Origin: Scatophagus argus
Taxonomy: Eukaryota; Chordata; Actinopteri; Scatophagidae
Direction of reading: 5' to 3'
DNA: 64,000 bases
Assembly: GCF_020382885.2 (NCBI RefSeq)
Contig: NC_058499.1
Location: 8,727,872-8,791,871, forward strand
The position numbers and the translations under genes were made by a program. The notes beneath the pieces are model-generated. The model saw nothing but the letters and a program-made list of their open reading frames with translations, was not told the origin of the DNA and searched no databases. Shown here piece after piece: positions 13,201-25,200 of the stretch (within the stretch, counting starts at the first letter, position 1; the number at the start of each line of letters is the position of its first letter).

Positions 13201-16200
13201 ACCAGTGACCTCATTGCCATTTTCAAGAAACCAGTCTGAGATGATTTGAGCTCTGTGACATTGTGTGTTATCCTGCTGGAAGTAGAAGAAGATGAGTACA
13301 CTGTGGTCATAAAGGGATGGATGGTCCGCAGCAATACTCAGGTAGACTGTGGCGTTTAAACAATCCCCAGTTGGTACTAAGGGGCCCAAAGTGTGCCAAG
13401 AAAATACCCCCCACACCATTACACCAGTACCATGAGCCTGAACCATTGATACAAGTCAGGATGGATCCATGCTTTCATGTTGTTTACGCCAAATTCTGAC
13501 CCTGCCATCTGAATGTCGTAGCAGACCAGGAAACAGTTTTCCAATCTTCTATTGTCTAATTTTGGTGACCCTGTATGAATTATAGCCTCAGTTTCCTGTT
13601 CTTAGCTGGCAAGACCTGGTGTGGTCTTCTGCTGCCATAGCCCACCTGCTTCAAGGTTCGACGTGTTGTGCATTCAGAGATAGTCTTCTGCCCACCTTGG
13701 TTGTATCGAGTGCTTACTTGAGTTACTGTTGCCTTTCTATCCTCTCAAACCAGTCTGGCCATTCCCCTCTGGCCTCAGTTATCAACATGGCATTTTTGCC
13801 CCCAGAACTGCTGCTCAGTGAACCATTCTCCATAAACCCTGGAGAAATCCCAATAGACCAGCAGTTTCTGAAATTCAAACATACAAACAAACACGTCATG
13901 TTCAAAAGGACTTAAATCACCTTCATTCCCCATTCTGATGATCGGTTTGAACCTCAACTTGTCATCTTGACCTTGTCTAAATGCATTGAGTTACTGCCAT
14001 GTGATTGGCCAATTAGATATTTCCCTTAACAAGCAAAATTACAGTTAAAATCCCTCTTTGGGAGGTCAGCCTTGGATCTTGGGCTATTTCTTTACTTGAC
14101 GATGATGAAGAAATCTTCATCAGACAACTCAAGTCAAACAAAAGCACATCAGTCATTGTCTTGCACACACACACACACACTGCTGAGAAGATGTGTGTAC
14201 ATCTTCCCAGCAGTGCATGAAATATAAATGTGGTGCGCCCTGTTTTGGGATGCCATGGGAAAAAAACTCACCTTTATTTATTCACATCACCATTCTGTAT
14301 TATTTGATCACTTCAGGGAAAATCCTGCAATCTTGACTCAGCTCAAAACTCAGTGGGGGAATCAGAGTCATGAGCAGCATGCAGTGTTGTAACTTACGCA
14401 GGGTTGAGTTTTCAATTTTTAAACAGTAGGTTATTCATCTGCTCAGGAAAACAATATTTCCCCTTGAGCTTTCACAAGACTATTTAGCATAAAACTGTCA
14501 GCTATAAACAATGGTCTGTTTTTCAATAGCAAATCTTTATGAAATGAAAACTCCACATCTACATCTATACACTCACGAGTATGGACCATTTTAACTGTGA
14601 ATTAGCATAATGCAGGGTGACTTGTAGTGTGACTGAAGGATAGGAAAGGGTCTGTGATTTCAGGCCGGACACTGTTGAGCTCCATCGGTGCCAAGCGGGG
14701 CATGTCGTGATAAGTACATGCAGGTTTGTCTTTGATCAGAGTTGGGGAAGGAAAGGCTCAGTGTGAGAGGACTGCAGATAAATCTGCCTCTTTCCAGACG
14801 AGTGTAATTACATCTGTCTTCCTTTCTTTTTTCTGCTTGTACTGGCTCTCCTGTTTTCTTCCCTTCTTTTTATAATTTCTTGATTACATTCTTATACACC
14901 CCCCATGTGACCACTGTGGCCTGTGTGTTTGTATTTGTTTATCTACAGGTCATCAGTGGGTCCAACCTACCTGTCCCCAGAACTGGCAAAGCTCTGGACC
15001 CCTTTGTCAGAGTGGAGATTTATGGGATTGCATCTGATTCACGCAGAAAAAACACACATGCTGTCAAAAACAACTGTAAGTACTGCAAAACAAACTACTA
15101 TCCAAACTCTGTGAAAACACAAGACGTAAGTAGCGTGTGACCTCAGGGATTGTCTCCACTGTTAAACATTGGCCCTGGCCATGAAAATCTGCCTAAGTCA
15201 CGTTCGGCAACGTGTTTCCTTCACCCTGACTTGCTCCCGGCACTTAGTGACAGGCGATCAAATGAAACTCACTATTACCTTGAGTAAAATGACAAATTTC
15301 CGTAAGTGTAAAACGTTGAAATTTTCTAAAAATCAAGAATGACGTGTGATTATTTTTTTTTCGAATTTGGCCACTGTCACTTTGAAGTATCAGCATCAAA
15401 AATGCTGCTGCATAACAATGACTTAAATTGTTCGATACTGGATAATAGTTACTGTGGGATTCATCGTCCAAAAACCATGAAAATCAAAATGGCAGGAAAA
15501 TGAAATTGCTATCCCTAGACCTAAACATGCCGGTTTTATACTAACAAATGCAGACACAAAAGACATTTGACAAGACGCTTAGGACCTGCATACTGCAGGG
15601 CAATGTAAACCTTTAAGTGAAGACATGGAAACCACCTAAACTGGATTCCAGAGAGGTTTTTTTTTTTTTTTTTTTGTATGACAGCATTTCTGTTGGGGCT
15701 TTATCTTCCTTTTATCTTCTGTTTCCCAGTAAAATGCTGTAGGCCTTCTGAGCAGAAACATGCTGATGAGTTTCTTCAGAATATAAGAGTGGATTTCCTG
15801 TGAAGAGAAGTCAGTCATGCACGATTGCTATGACTGGAAACATTTAACTGTCAGTCACTACAGACAGGATGAAGGGCTGCAATGCCGCAGTATTAGCTAG
15901 ATAGAATATTTCTGTGTTGAGAAGTATCACAATCATGTCAGTCATGCCCGGTTATCATATTTTATAATGACATTTATGAAAAAATACTGTAACTCTCATT
16001 ATACCTTAAATGTGGAAGTTAACCCTCAGCTTTTGAGGTTTCTGACTTATCTTATTTCAGCTGTCGTTCATCACAGAACATACAGTATGTCACATTTGAT
16101 TTGGAGCTTTTGTCTTCTAACAGGGTCAACATTAAATTAAATTAAGATAAGACAAAAAGAAAGTGAAGGAGAGAGGGGTTGAAAGAGATAGTTAAGAAAC

Positions 16201-18084
16201 CTGGAGGGTGCAGGGCACTTATGCATGGGCATAAATCATAAAATCGTTATACACTGTGAAACAGATAAGGTCACCGGTGAATACGAATGAATGTGGATTT
16301 AGACTAAAACTTGAATGATACAGAGGAACTTCAGAAAATATTTTTGAATCAAAAATGGATTCAGAATTGCAGCAGAGGTGATTCATTAGCAATCTAGGAG
16401 TGCTCTTCTCGTGGTCACAGCAATATTGAACTCAAATAACTTGTCATGTATTGTCATCATACTGTGGATCTGACAATAATTTACTCTGTCTATGAAGATG
16501 TCAGTTTTGGACTTTTTAATCCATGAACATTAATTTAAATAACTTAAAAAATATCAGCACACTAGTGACATTGTTGCCAGCCACAGTCGTACTTTGTGTC
16601 TGGGGCTGACTAGCAAATGTTTGCATGTTAATATGTTAAACTAATAAGGTGTACATGCTAAACATTATATTTGTTAAACATGGCATGTTAGCATTGTCAC
16701 TGTTAGCATACGGCTCAAAGAAGTATAGCCTTACACATCTGCTAGCATGGCTGTGGACTGTGAACTGTGGTTGTTTAACAGTAAGTTGAATTCACTGAAT
16801 AAATGTGTTTTTTACAGCATAACCTCATTATTTTTCTCTTACTCTGGTGATTGTGACTCTGCTCTTTCTGTCTGTCCTCTGATGTGAGGGTGCAAAGCAC
16901 TGTGACTAAACAAGAGCTTAGACAGTTTAAGCACAAGAGCCTCATCAGTGACATTTTAAATATCACTTGTTAAAACAAGCTCTTGTAGAAAGGCTTTTGT
17001 TTAACTTTTGTCTCCATGTTTGGCTTTATAATAATGTAACCTTGTGTCATATTTTAAAGCTGCAATGGCATATTTCTGACCACTTAGAGGAAGCAGAAAC
17101 AAGCTGCAAACACATCATATTATCACACTATAGAGTTGGTCAACTTGTTGACAAATATTTCCCCATTTACACATCTGCTAGGCACAGATCAAGGTTAGTA
17201 TTAATTTGGAATCATATTCTGGCAGCCAGGCGAATGTGAGTTCAATATTCTCATTACTTTCATCTCTGGCTTTGGTCTCCTCCAGCCTTTAAGAAGACTG
17301 TCCGTTCTGATGTTAAATCCTCCACTATTCTCATCAACTAACGTAGCTGCTCACATCGTCTGTCTGAGGTTTGGTACTGAGCAGATACATACAGTGGGTT
17401 ATAAGAGCTGTTTTACTGAAAACACCTGCCATGAAACTGTTCTATGAGAACATTAACAGGGTGAACCAAAACAGTCAACTTCCAAGTGACATTAAAGAAA
17501 CTGCGAAGTCAGTTACACCTTTGCATTTACACATAGTAATTTCACAGATTTTTTTTTACTGCTTATAACAATTTTGTTTCTAAACCTGCTGATGCTTGTT
17601 GATTCTAACCAACTGGTTCATTCTGATAACCTTTACAGCTCTGAGTCCTTACTGGGATGCTGACATGAACTTCAGCATCAGCGTCCCCGAGCTTTGCCTC
17701 ATCCGCTTCTGTGTGCGAGACCAGACTGGCCTTCTCAGCAGTGATTTTGTGGGCCAGTACACGCTGCCCTTCACCAGCCTGAAGAAAGGTGAGCCACATG
17801 GGGGGGGGGCAGAGGCAGAAGAAGAGCTAAATTACATCAGGTGACATTGTGTGACCATCATTGTATTTCCCCTCATTCACAGTGTCAGCAGGACTGAAGT
17901 CTGGGGTTTTTATAGAAATATTTCCACACATTTGTGATGCTCATGTATTTAGCAGCTATGCATATATTTTTTCACGTCCCACCTTCCTTCTCTACCTCCA
18001 GGCTACCGTTGGGTGCCTCTCCGGTCCCGAGACGGATGCAGCCTGGATCCAGCCTCCCTCTTCGTCTTTGTTTGGTATTCCTAA
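4963..18084 (+). CDS. plcz1: Phosphoinositide phospholipase C, zeta/delta type (plcz1-like), 5' partial
   Basis: This enzyme hydrolyses PIP2 to IP3 and diacylglycerol. Eleven coding exons join in frame to about 558 residues: 4963-5158, 5439-5640, 6608-6752, 7055-7207, 8837-9010, 9218-9374, 10319-10435, 12189-12361, 14949-15075, 17639-17788, 18002-18084. Order: half of an EF-hand region, catalytic X box, linker, Y box, C2. All delta-type catalytic motifs are visible: [47 protein letters not shown]. No PH domain is seen. Two points favour PLC-zeta over PLC-delta4: the C terminus [13 protein letters not shown] closely matches mammalian PLC-zeta, and the gene is tail to tail with pik3c2g, as in mammals. 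An ATG at 4969 could start a 556-residue protein, but the family normally has about 70 more N-terminal residues, so I treat the 5' end as incomplete. PLCD4 is the alternative name. Confidence 0.8.
6309..6386. repeat. Degenerate interspersed fish repeat fragment
   Basis: The stretch from 'tagcttagct' through 'gggaaacagctagcccggct' resembles a repeat I have often seen in percomorph introns. It is short and diverged, and it lies in the intron between the second and third visible plcz1 exons. A repeat-library search would settle the family. Confidence 0.45.
8837..9240 (+). other. plcz1: plcz1 block: acidic X-Y linker
   Basis: Exon 8837-9010 starts with [18 protein letters not shown], which includes the two active-site lysines. 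It then runs into about 25 residues that are almost all Glu and Asp, encoded by a GAG/GAT/GAC-rich tract at about 8891-8956. A short basic stretch follows, [15 protein letters not shown], continued by KKK at the start of exon 9218-9374. Linkers of this family hold the active site closed until membrane binding. Acidic linkers are typical of PLC-delta, whereas mammalian PLC-zeta has a basic linker. Confidence 0.8.
9218..12361 (+). other. plcz1: plcz1 block: catalytic Y domain
   Basis: Exons 9218-9374, 10319-10435 and 12189-12361 encode [18 protein letters not shown], then [20 protein letters not shown], then [19 protein letters not shown] followed by [11 protein letters not shown]. The Ser and Arg that contact the substrate head group are present. 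Where mammals usually read GCQ, this protein reads GSQL. The intron from 12362 to 14948 contains a decayed Tc1-like element. Confidence 0.85.
12942..14040 (-). mobile_element. Decayed Tc1/mariner-type DNA transposon
   Basis: The left end carries a terminal repeat, 'ccagccactttattgggtac' at 12949-12968, that I recognise from a widespread fish Tc1-like element. The minus strand reads as a transposase with HTH-like residues near 13780-13957 ([23 protein letters not shown]), then [38 protein letters not shown] and [15 protein letters not shown]. These are DDE-type catalytic-core motifs. The reading frame breaks: two overlapping frames, 13192-13446 and 13023-13334, each carry part of the core. The right terminal repeat is not found. 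The copy is inactive and sits in the plcz1 intron upstream of the C2 exons. Confidence 0.85.
13023..13957 (-). pseudogene. Broken Tc1-like transposase
   Basis: This is the transposase remnant inside the element above. It would have bound the terminal repeats and cut and pasted the element. At least one frameshift separates the middle catalytic block ([14 protein letters not shown]) from the C-terminal block ([12 protein letters not shown]), and stop codons separate the N-terminal DNA-binding part from the catalytic core. No intact open frame of transposase length (about 340 residues) remains. Confidence 0.8.
14949..18084 (+). other. plcz1: plcz1 block: C2 domain and C terminus
   Basis: Exons 14949-15075, 17639-17788 and 18002-18084 encode [20 protein letters not shown], then [20 protein letters not shown] and [16 protein letters not shown], then [20 protein letters not shown] and the final FVFVWYS followed by TAA at 18082-18084. 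C2 domains of this family help membrane targeting. The Asp at [10 protein letters not shown] is in the usual calcium-loop position. Confidence 0.85.
16618..16730. repeat. Low-complexity 'gttagcatgctaa'-type repeat
   Basis: Repeated short words such as 'catgttaatatgttaaac', 'acatgctaaac' and 'catgttagcattg' recur here in a plcz1 intron. This pattern is common in teleost introns and has no coding potential. Confidence 0.4.
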
Positions 18085-18192
18085 AAACAGCTCTCCATAT
18101 CAGACTCACACACACACGCATACTCCTCGCCAACAGATAGAGAAGCGTGGCTGATCCAGCAACAACAACAACAACAACAACAAAAATATATA

Positions 18193-18198
18193 AATAAA
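18193..18198 (+). terminator. plcz1: plcz1 poly(A) signal candidate
   Basis: This is a canonical AATAAA 109 bases after the stop codon, and the first one downstream. A further AATAAA occurs near 18507. Confidence 0.5.
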
Positions 18199-18233
18199 TC
18201 AAAAGCACCATTTCTTCAGATATAAATACCAGT

Positions 18234-18239
18234 TTTATT
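18234..18239 (-). terminator. pik3c2g: pik3c2g poly(A) signal candidate
   Basis: TTTATT on the plus strand reads AATAAA on the minus strand. It lies about 1.4 kb beyond the pik3c2g stop, and I see no clear earlier AATAAA on that strand. If it is used, the two convergent transcripts end within tens of bases of each other. Confidence 0.4.
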
Positions 18240-19645
18240 GTCAGAAAATAGATGTGCCTTTTCTCTGCTGCCTGCACTGTGTGCCGCAGAGGAAAATACC
18301 AGAAGGTTCCAGCAGGGCTGAAAAGACACTCTAATGAAGAAAAACTCTCTTTTGGAGAAATCCCTGGAGTGGGATATTAGATTCTTATCACAGAATTAAT
18401 AATTGATGCAAGTGCAATTATTGTAGTGGAGTTGAACACACATAAGAAGATCTTATCCAACCATGAGACACAGTGTTGTTTTTGGATTCCTCATCTATTC
18501 CAAAACAATAAATACAATTCTCCTATTAGATCTAAAGCTGATGTGTGATGCCAGGATACATTAATACTCCATGAACACTACTATGAAAGAGTAGCAGCCA
18601 GCATTCTCTTCCAAGCCTCACTTACTGTGAGAGACCCAGCGGGGAATAATATAAATAGCATTCACAGAGGTATACATTATTGAATCAAATCCAGTGCAGA
18701 GAGGTCTATTTCTATCCTCGTTCATCACCAAGTCCTGTGAATGAGGCGGAGGAGGGTACGAGTCAGCGGACCCGTCAGGAGGAAGATAGCATTAAGATAA
18801 CATGAAGACCTGCCTCAGCCTTAGAAAGAGAGTGAGTGAGTGTGTGGGCATGTGAGCATCTGCCTTTGCACGTTTGTGCATGCATGTGCATAACTGTGTC
18901 TGAATGCCACTGACGGATAAGACAAAGGTTGGAGTGAGGGGGAGAGTGTTAACTCAGGCCCTCAGGCCAAAGAGGCAGAGTTGTCATCCTACTCACACAC
19001 TCGCCGTGGCCCCATCACCCCACCCCCCACCCCCCACCTCCTGCCTCCAATTTCACTGGTCAAGGACGTCCAGTTGACACAGCCCAAAGGGACAAACACA
19101 CTCTGTCTGGGCAGGTATCAGACAGGCAGCACCTAACAACGCTGCATCACCTCCTCTTAAATCTGTCGCGTCAACTGTCTCGACCACACACATTTACAAG
19201 GACAGTTTTGACTCATGGAGAGGAAAACTAAGTCATAGTAGAGATGAAAGTGCAAGTTTGATGATACAAGGAATATCTTTTTTTTCCTTCATTCATCATC
19301 AAGGCCACATCCAAAAATCAGGCTAATAAAAGGCCCTCAAAGGATAAAAATATTTTTAAAAAAATATCCACAAAAAAAAATTGATAAATGGTGCTTCACA
19401 TAGTAAACAGTCTCCTTGCCTGAGTTTTCCTCAGCCTTGTAACTTCATCCAAATAGTTTATCCACTGCCAGCACTGAATTGAGGTTAATTTTACATCTGA
19501 TAAATGGGTATAAATGTGCACAGTTCCTCTGCCCAGGTGAATTTGTCTCACTCACTCTGAGAAATCTGAGAAATCTTTGGATTAGTTTTTTTTCCCTCAG
19601 TGTGGTTATACCCTCTGCTGGCAGCAGGCCTACAGTGCGGCTCTC

Positions 19646-22215
19646 TTAGATTGCACAGTTCCCGAGGGGAAACCAGGTCTCCTTGTCAAGCAGCTCCTTC
19701 TCCAGTTTAATGTTGGTTGCTGCCACAAAAGTCTTTCTGCTCTTCACTGTCACTTCAAGCACCATCCCATACAGCAGCGGGACGTTATTGTACTCCAGCT
19801 GTCAATAAGGGGGCAGACATTTTGGTTATGAAACTGCTCTACATTCAGAACATCCAGTAATTTGAGGACTTTGAATAGTTTCACTTTCATCTAAAAATTT
19901 CTTCTAGGTAGCTTGGTTAAGGCTGCACTTCACTTTCCAACATAAAAGGTAATAAGAGGCTATTAAGTATGTGGGAAGCTACTGCTCGGAGTCTGCAGGG
20001 TTCACTACTCAAAGATCTCATCGGACTCACAGTGAAGAGAGCAGCAGCACAGGAGGAGCATACATAAAACGTGAACATCACATAAAGTTAGTGTGGATGT
20101 TTTTTTAGTGGGTTTTTTTTTTTTTTTTTTTTTTTTTTTGCCTTTATCATATAGGATAGCTGAAAAGCTTGACAAGAAATCAAATCTCAGAATAAAAGGT
20201 GCTGTATGCTGCAAAGTCTGCAAATGTTTTGGAGGCAAATTTGTGATTTGGGGCTTTACAAATAAAGCTGACTTAGTTAATATTAACTGATATTGTCACT
20301 ATACACTGAAGTGCATGTAAGCTGAGGAGGTATATGCACTAGGTTAATGTTACATACTTATTTTTGTACAGAATACTGTGTTTTCTTATTGTTTTTAGAG
20401 AATACTTCAGTTTGGAAGTTAAGGTTTGCTCTGAACAGCTTATTAGAAAGATACATGGACGTACAGAATTATGCACTGGCCCTTTATGAAAGGATTAAAC
20501 ATGCTCACTAATCTAATGGAAAACCAAAAAATGTTTTTGTCTGTGTTAAATCATGGATAGAGGATAGGAAGAATGGATGTTGTACCAGTTCATTGAAGAT
20601 GGGGTTGTCATTATTGCGAACCACCTTTGTCTTCTTTTTGGAGCGCTGTTGAGGGTCTGGTCTTAGACGCATGACCACGTAGGCATCCGGGTTAGACCTG
20701 TTTCCCTGCTTCTGTTGAAAAGAGAAAAAGAGCCAGAAGCATGAAGAATTTTTCAGGAGAGAATGCATTCGCTATGTATTTTTTCCTCTTGTTTAAAGCT
20801 ACAAACGATGCAATAATGCAAAAGAAACTCACAATATTCTTCAGGTGTTTTACTAAGACTGAGAGCTTACAGTCAGAGTAAGAAATGTAGAGCTGGACCT
20901 GGGGACGGGCTCCTGCAACAGATCAGCACATCAGTGCCAGGAAATCACACGACACATCTCATACCATATCTAGACTATCATAAAGGTTTCCTCAGGATGG
21001 AACCAATCCTCACATTTGAAGTACTAACTTCAGCATGATGTTCTTTTTTATTATTATCCAAGAGCAAAAAGTTACCTGTCACCACACTATCCTGAGCTAT
21101 GTTGGGGCCATCCAGGAACAAGCTGCACACAAATTCATTCTGCAGAGCAAGGCAGGTTTGCAAGTTAGAGCCAGGTATAACAAGAAATCACTGAGAGAAA
21201 CCAGTCAGTAGCAAAAGGAACTTACTCCCTTGCATGGTCCCTCAAAAAGCTGTCTTAGGTATTTGTTCAGCAGAGACATCCTCTTGCTGGGGGTGAATGA
21301 CATCTTATACCAGCCAGGAAACCTAAAAGGGAGAAGGAGACATGCATCAACTTATGCCATTGCTGTGAAAGAAAAAGCAGGGCTTTAAAATTCAAGCAGT
21401 TGTTTCCTTCACTCACTGAGGCACCATTGATTCAATAAAGTGTTTCTGTAGCTGCTTATGGATCAACTCAAACTGCCCAAATGTCTTCTCAATGTTCAGG
21501 AAACCATCATCAATGGTTATTTTCAGGTCATAGATCTGCAAATCAAACAAAACAATAGTGTTTCATTAAGTTGCAGGGTGAACATATGAGGAGAGAGTGC
21601 TGATAACTCAAGAATCCAAGATGAAGCTCTCAAACAGTGCCCACAAAACAAGCACTCAGTGAAATTGTGCTTCTGTTGACTGACAAGGTGCTCCACCTCT
21701 GCTTCCAAACAGCTTAACCTGACATCAGGAAACCTATTCTGATCAAAGAGCAGTGAAATGCCAGCAAACACCAGCAACAGTCTTCAATCCACTCTGGAGA
21801 ACGAAGGAAAGACTTTCTAAACACAGTGCTGCTGCCTTGGAGGCCACAGTGACAGCACTCACACACACACACACACACACACAGGCAGGGGGGATATTCC
21901 TCCCAGAACAAATATGTGAGACCCTGCTGTCATTTCCAGGTGTTTTCCTTAGGGTCCATCACAAAGCTCTGTGGTGCATCGAGAATAATTTCTCCGTGAC
22001 ATTTTTTCTAAACTACCACAGCACAAAGAGCAACACTCAGCCTCACCACATCTTTTCCCTTGACGGTGTATCTCTGGATGACAGCTTCTTGGATGTTGGT
22101 GCTGGGAGCGGGGATGCCGTTCCGGGTTAGTGGTCCCTGGTTCTTCCCTTGAGCCATGCTGTGCGTCAGGAAGTTAATCTTGACTGCAACACAGCCTATG
22201 CTTTCTTTGATCTTC
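19646..22215 (-). other. pik3c2g: pik3c2g block: PX domain and C-terminal C2, exons 26-32
   Basis: Exons 22047-22215 (shared with the kinase end), 21417-21535, 21226-21322, 21076-21139, 20833-20912, 20586-20711 and 19646-19798. The PX domain includes [38 protein letters not shown] and [11 protein letters not shown]. The C2 domain includes [40 protein letters not shown] and [16 protein letters not shown]. The stop is TAA at 19648-19646. PX and C2 bind phosphoinositides and membranes in this family. Confidence 0.9.
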
Positions 22216-25200
22216 CTACATGAAGAGAGATACAAACCGTTTGTTGTGAGAGTCAGGCTAACACAGCAGCACAAGTAGGATATGGGATTTTTTTTTAAGA
22301 CTGTGTGTATTTGTGTATACATTAAATTACTTTGTAAAGTAGGATGTGGCCTCCAGGTCCGTGTCAGAAGGTCTGAGGTTGTTCTGGACATACTGCAGGT
22401 CATTAGAGTCCTTCAGTTCTGGCATTCCTGCATTTAGCATCTAGAAACCACATGCACACCACAAATGAAAATATGCTATATGCAGCTATCTTTTCTCAGG
22501 TGCAGCTATGAGGTTCTTCCTGCAGTGGTGTCATTAGTGAAGGTCTTACGAGCTCCAACAAGCTGAGTATCAGTGCTGAGCGCTGCCTGATTATGTTGTA
22601 AGCTTCACAGCAGAGCTCCACAAAGCGATGCAAGCGCTGAGGCTTCTTCCCCCCGCCTGTGATGAAGTGTTGCATCTCAGATGTAAAGATGAATGGTGAT
22701 CGGTCCCTATCATTGCAAAAAAAAAAAAGAGCAGGGGAAGGTTATTGTTAATTCGCATTACTGTCTTTGATTTTATGCTTTTCTGGATGTCCTTGCGGCT
22801 CAAACAAAAACACACTTTTCACTTTCAAAATGCTGCTTGACTTTTTGCTGACTTGCCTTTTCAAGGCTCCAAACTTCTGTGCGTTGCCCATAATCTTGCC
22901 AAAATCGATGTGAAACATGTGTCCGCTGTGTTTCAGCATGATATTGTCATTGTGACGGTCACAGATACCCAGGATGAAAGTGGCCACACACCAGCCTGCA
23001 CACGAGTGGATGAAGTTCATCACAGCCTGCGAATACACAGAAGGAGAGCAAAGTGAATATTCAAGTCTGTTCTCAAGCAGAAGCACATGCACAATATGTT
23101 GAAGTTATCAAACATTTTGCAGTGGTGTTAACCTTCTCGTAGCCTTCTTTAGTTTTGTTCCACATGTGGAACCATTTCTCTAGTGTGTCTTCTCGAAAGG
23201 TGCCACCAAGACCCCACTCCTGCTGAATCTGCCTTAGGGTCACTGCCTCTGGAATCACTTCCACCAGGCCTGACAATCACATAGAACATATGTGAAAAAA
23301 CATTAATCCAGTCATGACAATACAAGACAAAAGAACTATTAATTTGTATTCAGAAACACAAACAAAATAAACCGACCCTGATCTCTGCCTGTGGAAAGAC
23401 ACTTGTAGGTGATCATTTTCAGGTCCAGACCCTCCTGGAGCCAAACCCTGTCCATCATACGGACTATCTGAAGTACCAGCATGTCCTGACGCAGGTTATC
23501 TCCTGTCTGAACAACACATTTAACTGAGTAATGACCTCTGTTTTCAAAAAAAAAAAAAAAATAAAACGTTGCTTTTTGATGCAGCAAGGCAGCCGATTTG
23601 TCCAAGCTGCTCTGTACTCTGTAGCTTTTACGTCCCCTTGAGCGAGACAAGAGTAAAAGACAATGGCCTTCCTGCAAAAACTACTCATACTAATGGATCC
23701 TTTCTTAAGTTGCGCATATGAGCGATTCGGGTCACATTCATCAGACCAAAAGCAGTGATTTATGAGAAGTTTGTTAAGTTAAGAGATAATTTGGTGAATT
23801 TAACATGGAACAGTTACTTGGTATGACCAAACCTCAAAGAAAAACATTAGAGAAGTTTTAGATAAGAATATTAAAATGTTCTTGCATGAGGTGCTTGGAT
23901 CAATAAAGCAACATATTATTACCAACCTTGCAGATGACACTGACTTTCTTGGCCAAAGGGTCAGAGCAGATCAGTGAGATCTCCAGAGGAGCAGCATTGG
24001 AGCTGTAGAACTTACAGGCCTGTAGGTAACATATCACATGAGTAAAGACTCTGGCTGTAGAAATGTGCACACATTTGATTGCAGCAATAATATAAAAAGC
24101 GTAATGTGCTGTGTCCAGTTCTCACATTCACATCCAGTGCCTTGACGCGAATTGCAGGATCCAGTGGCAGACAGCAGTCGATACCATCTCTGAAGAAGTG
24201 AAAAATCGCTGACTTTTCTTTCTTCAAAACTTTCTGCAAAGAAATGCATAAATGGTTAAATAAATTAGTGACAGCGTAGGTTTATAAGTCAGTGAAATGT
24301 AACATGTGAGTATATGAGAGATGTGTTCACCGACCTGACGCTGAGACTTGTCAGCAGTGCGAATCTTCTTGGCCACCTGTACAAGCACTGACATCAGGCG
24401 GGTTTCATGCTCCAGCTCCTGCCTCAGTGCCCTGCCACAACAGTGCTTCAGCGCAGCTTGAACCTTGCTGAACCAGCTCTGGTAGTAGGGGTCATTCTGG
24501 GCATCCTCCAGCATCCTGCCAGCATGTACAACATTAATAAATACACACTAAAGGAAATAATAAAAATGAATGAAGTTGACCTAAAGCAGCAGTGTAATCA
24601 GTACATTCCTTCAGTCTGATGTCTGAGTCTGCTGCTCACCAGTAGAGTTGCTGGGCAATCTGTATGCTCTTCAGCGATCTCTCCAACAGCAGCATCACCA
24701 GAGGTCCATCCAGCTCCCACTCGCTCTTCAGAGCCTGCAGGACAGCACGAGCGATCAAATTAACATCAGTCCAGTGTGGAAACTACAGAGTGTCTCACCT
24801 GTTCTCATGTTTTATTTAATCAGAGTGTATAGCAGTGGTGTGTGTTACTGGGCTTACCTGGACCAGCTGTGGCAAAAAACACTCTAGCTCTCCATCTGGA
24901 ATCTGTTCAAAGTAGCGAACTGCAGCCCTGCGCACAGTCTGATCATGAAAGCTGAAAAAGATCACCAAACAAGATTAATGGAAACTTGAATCACAGTTAT
25001 GACTGCAGGTTTCAGATCACTGGTGTCAAATCACTGGTCTGCTTGTGTTGTTGAAATCACCATGCCTACAAAACCACATTCAATTACTAGAAAAGTACCA
25101 CCACTACTAAAGAATTTATTATTGATTCTGACAATCTGGAGACACATCACAGTCATAATAAAAATTTTAAAATTGTGGGTGCTGTTTATGACAGTGGTGT

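Larger units (their letters stand above)
18085..19645. other. Convergent 3' region between plcz1 and pik3c2g
   Basis: No exon is visible in these 1.56 kb. The stretch should hold both 3' untranslated regions. A plus-strand AATAAA lies at 18193-18198 after a CAA repeat (about 18160-18183). A minus-strand AATAAA (TTTATT on the plus strand) lies at 18234-18239. A C-rich run is near 19019-19038. Confidence 0.55.
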
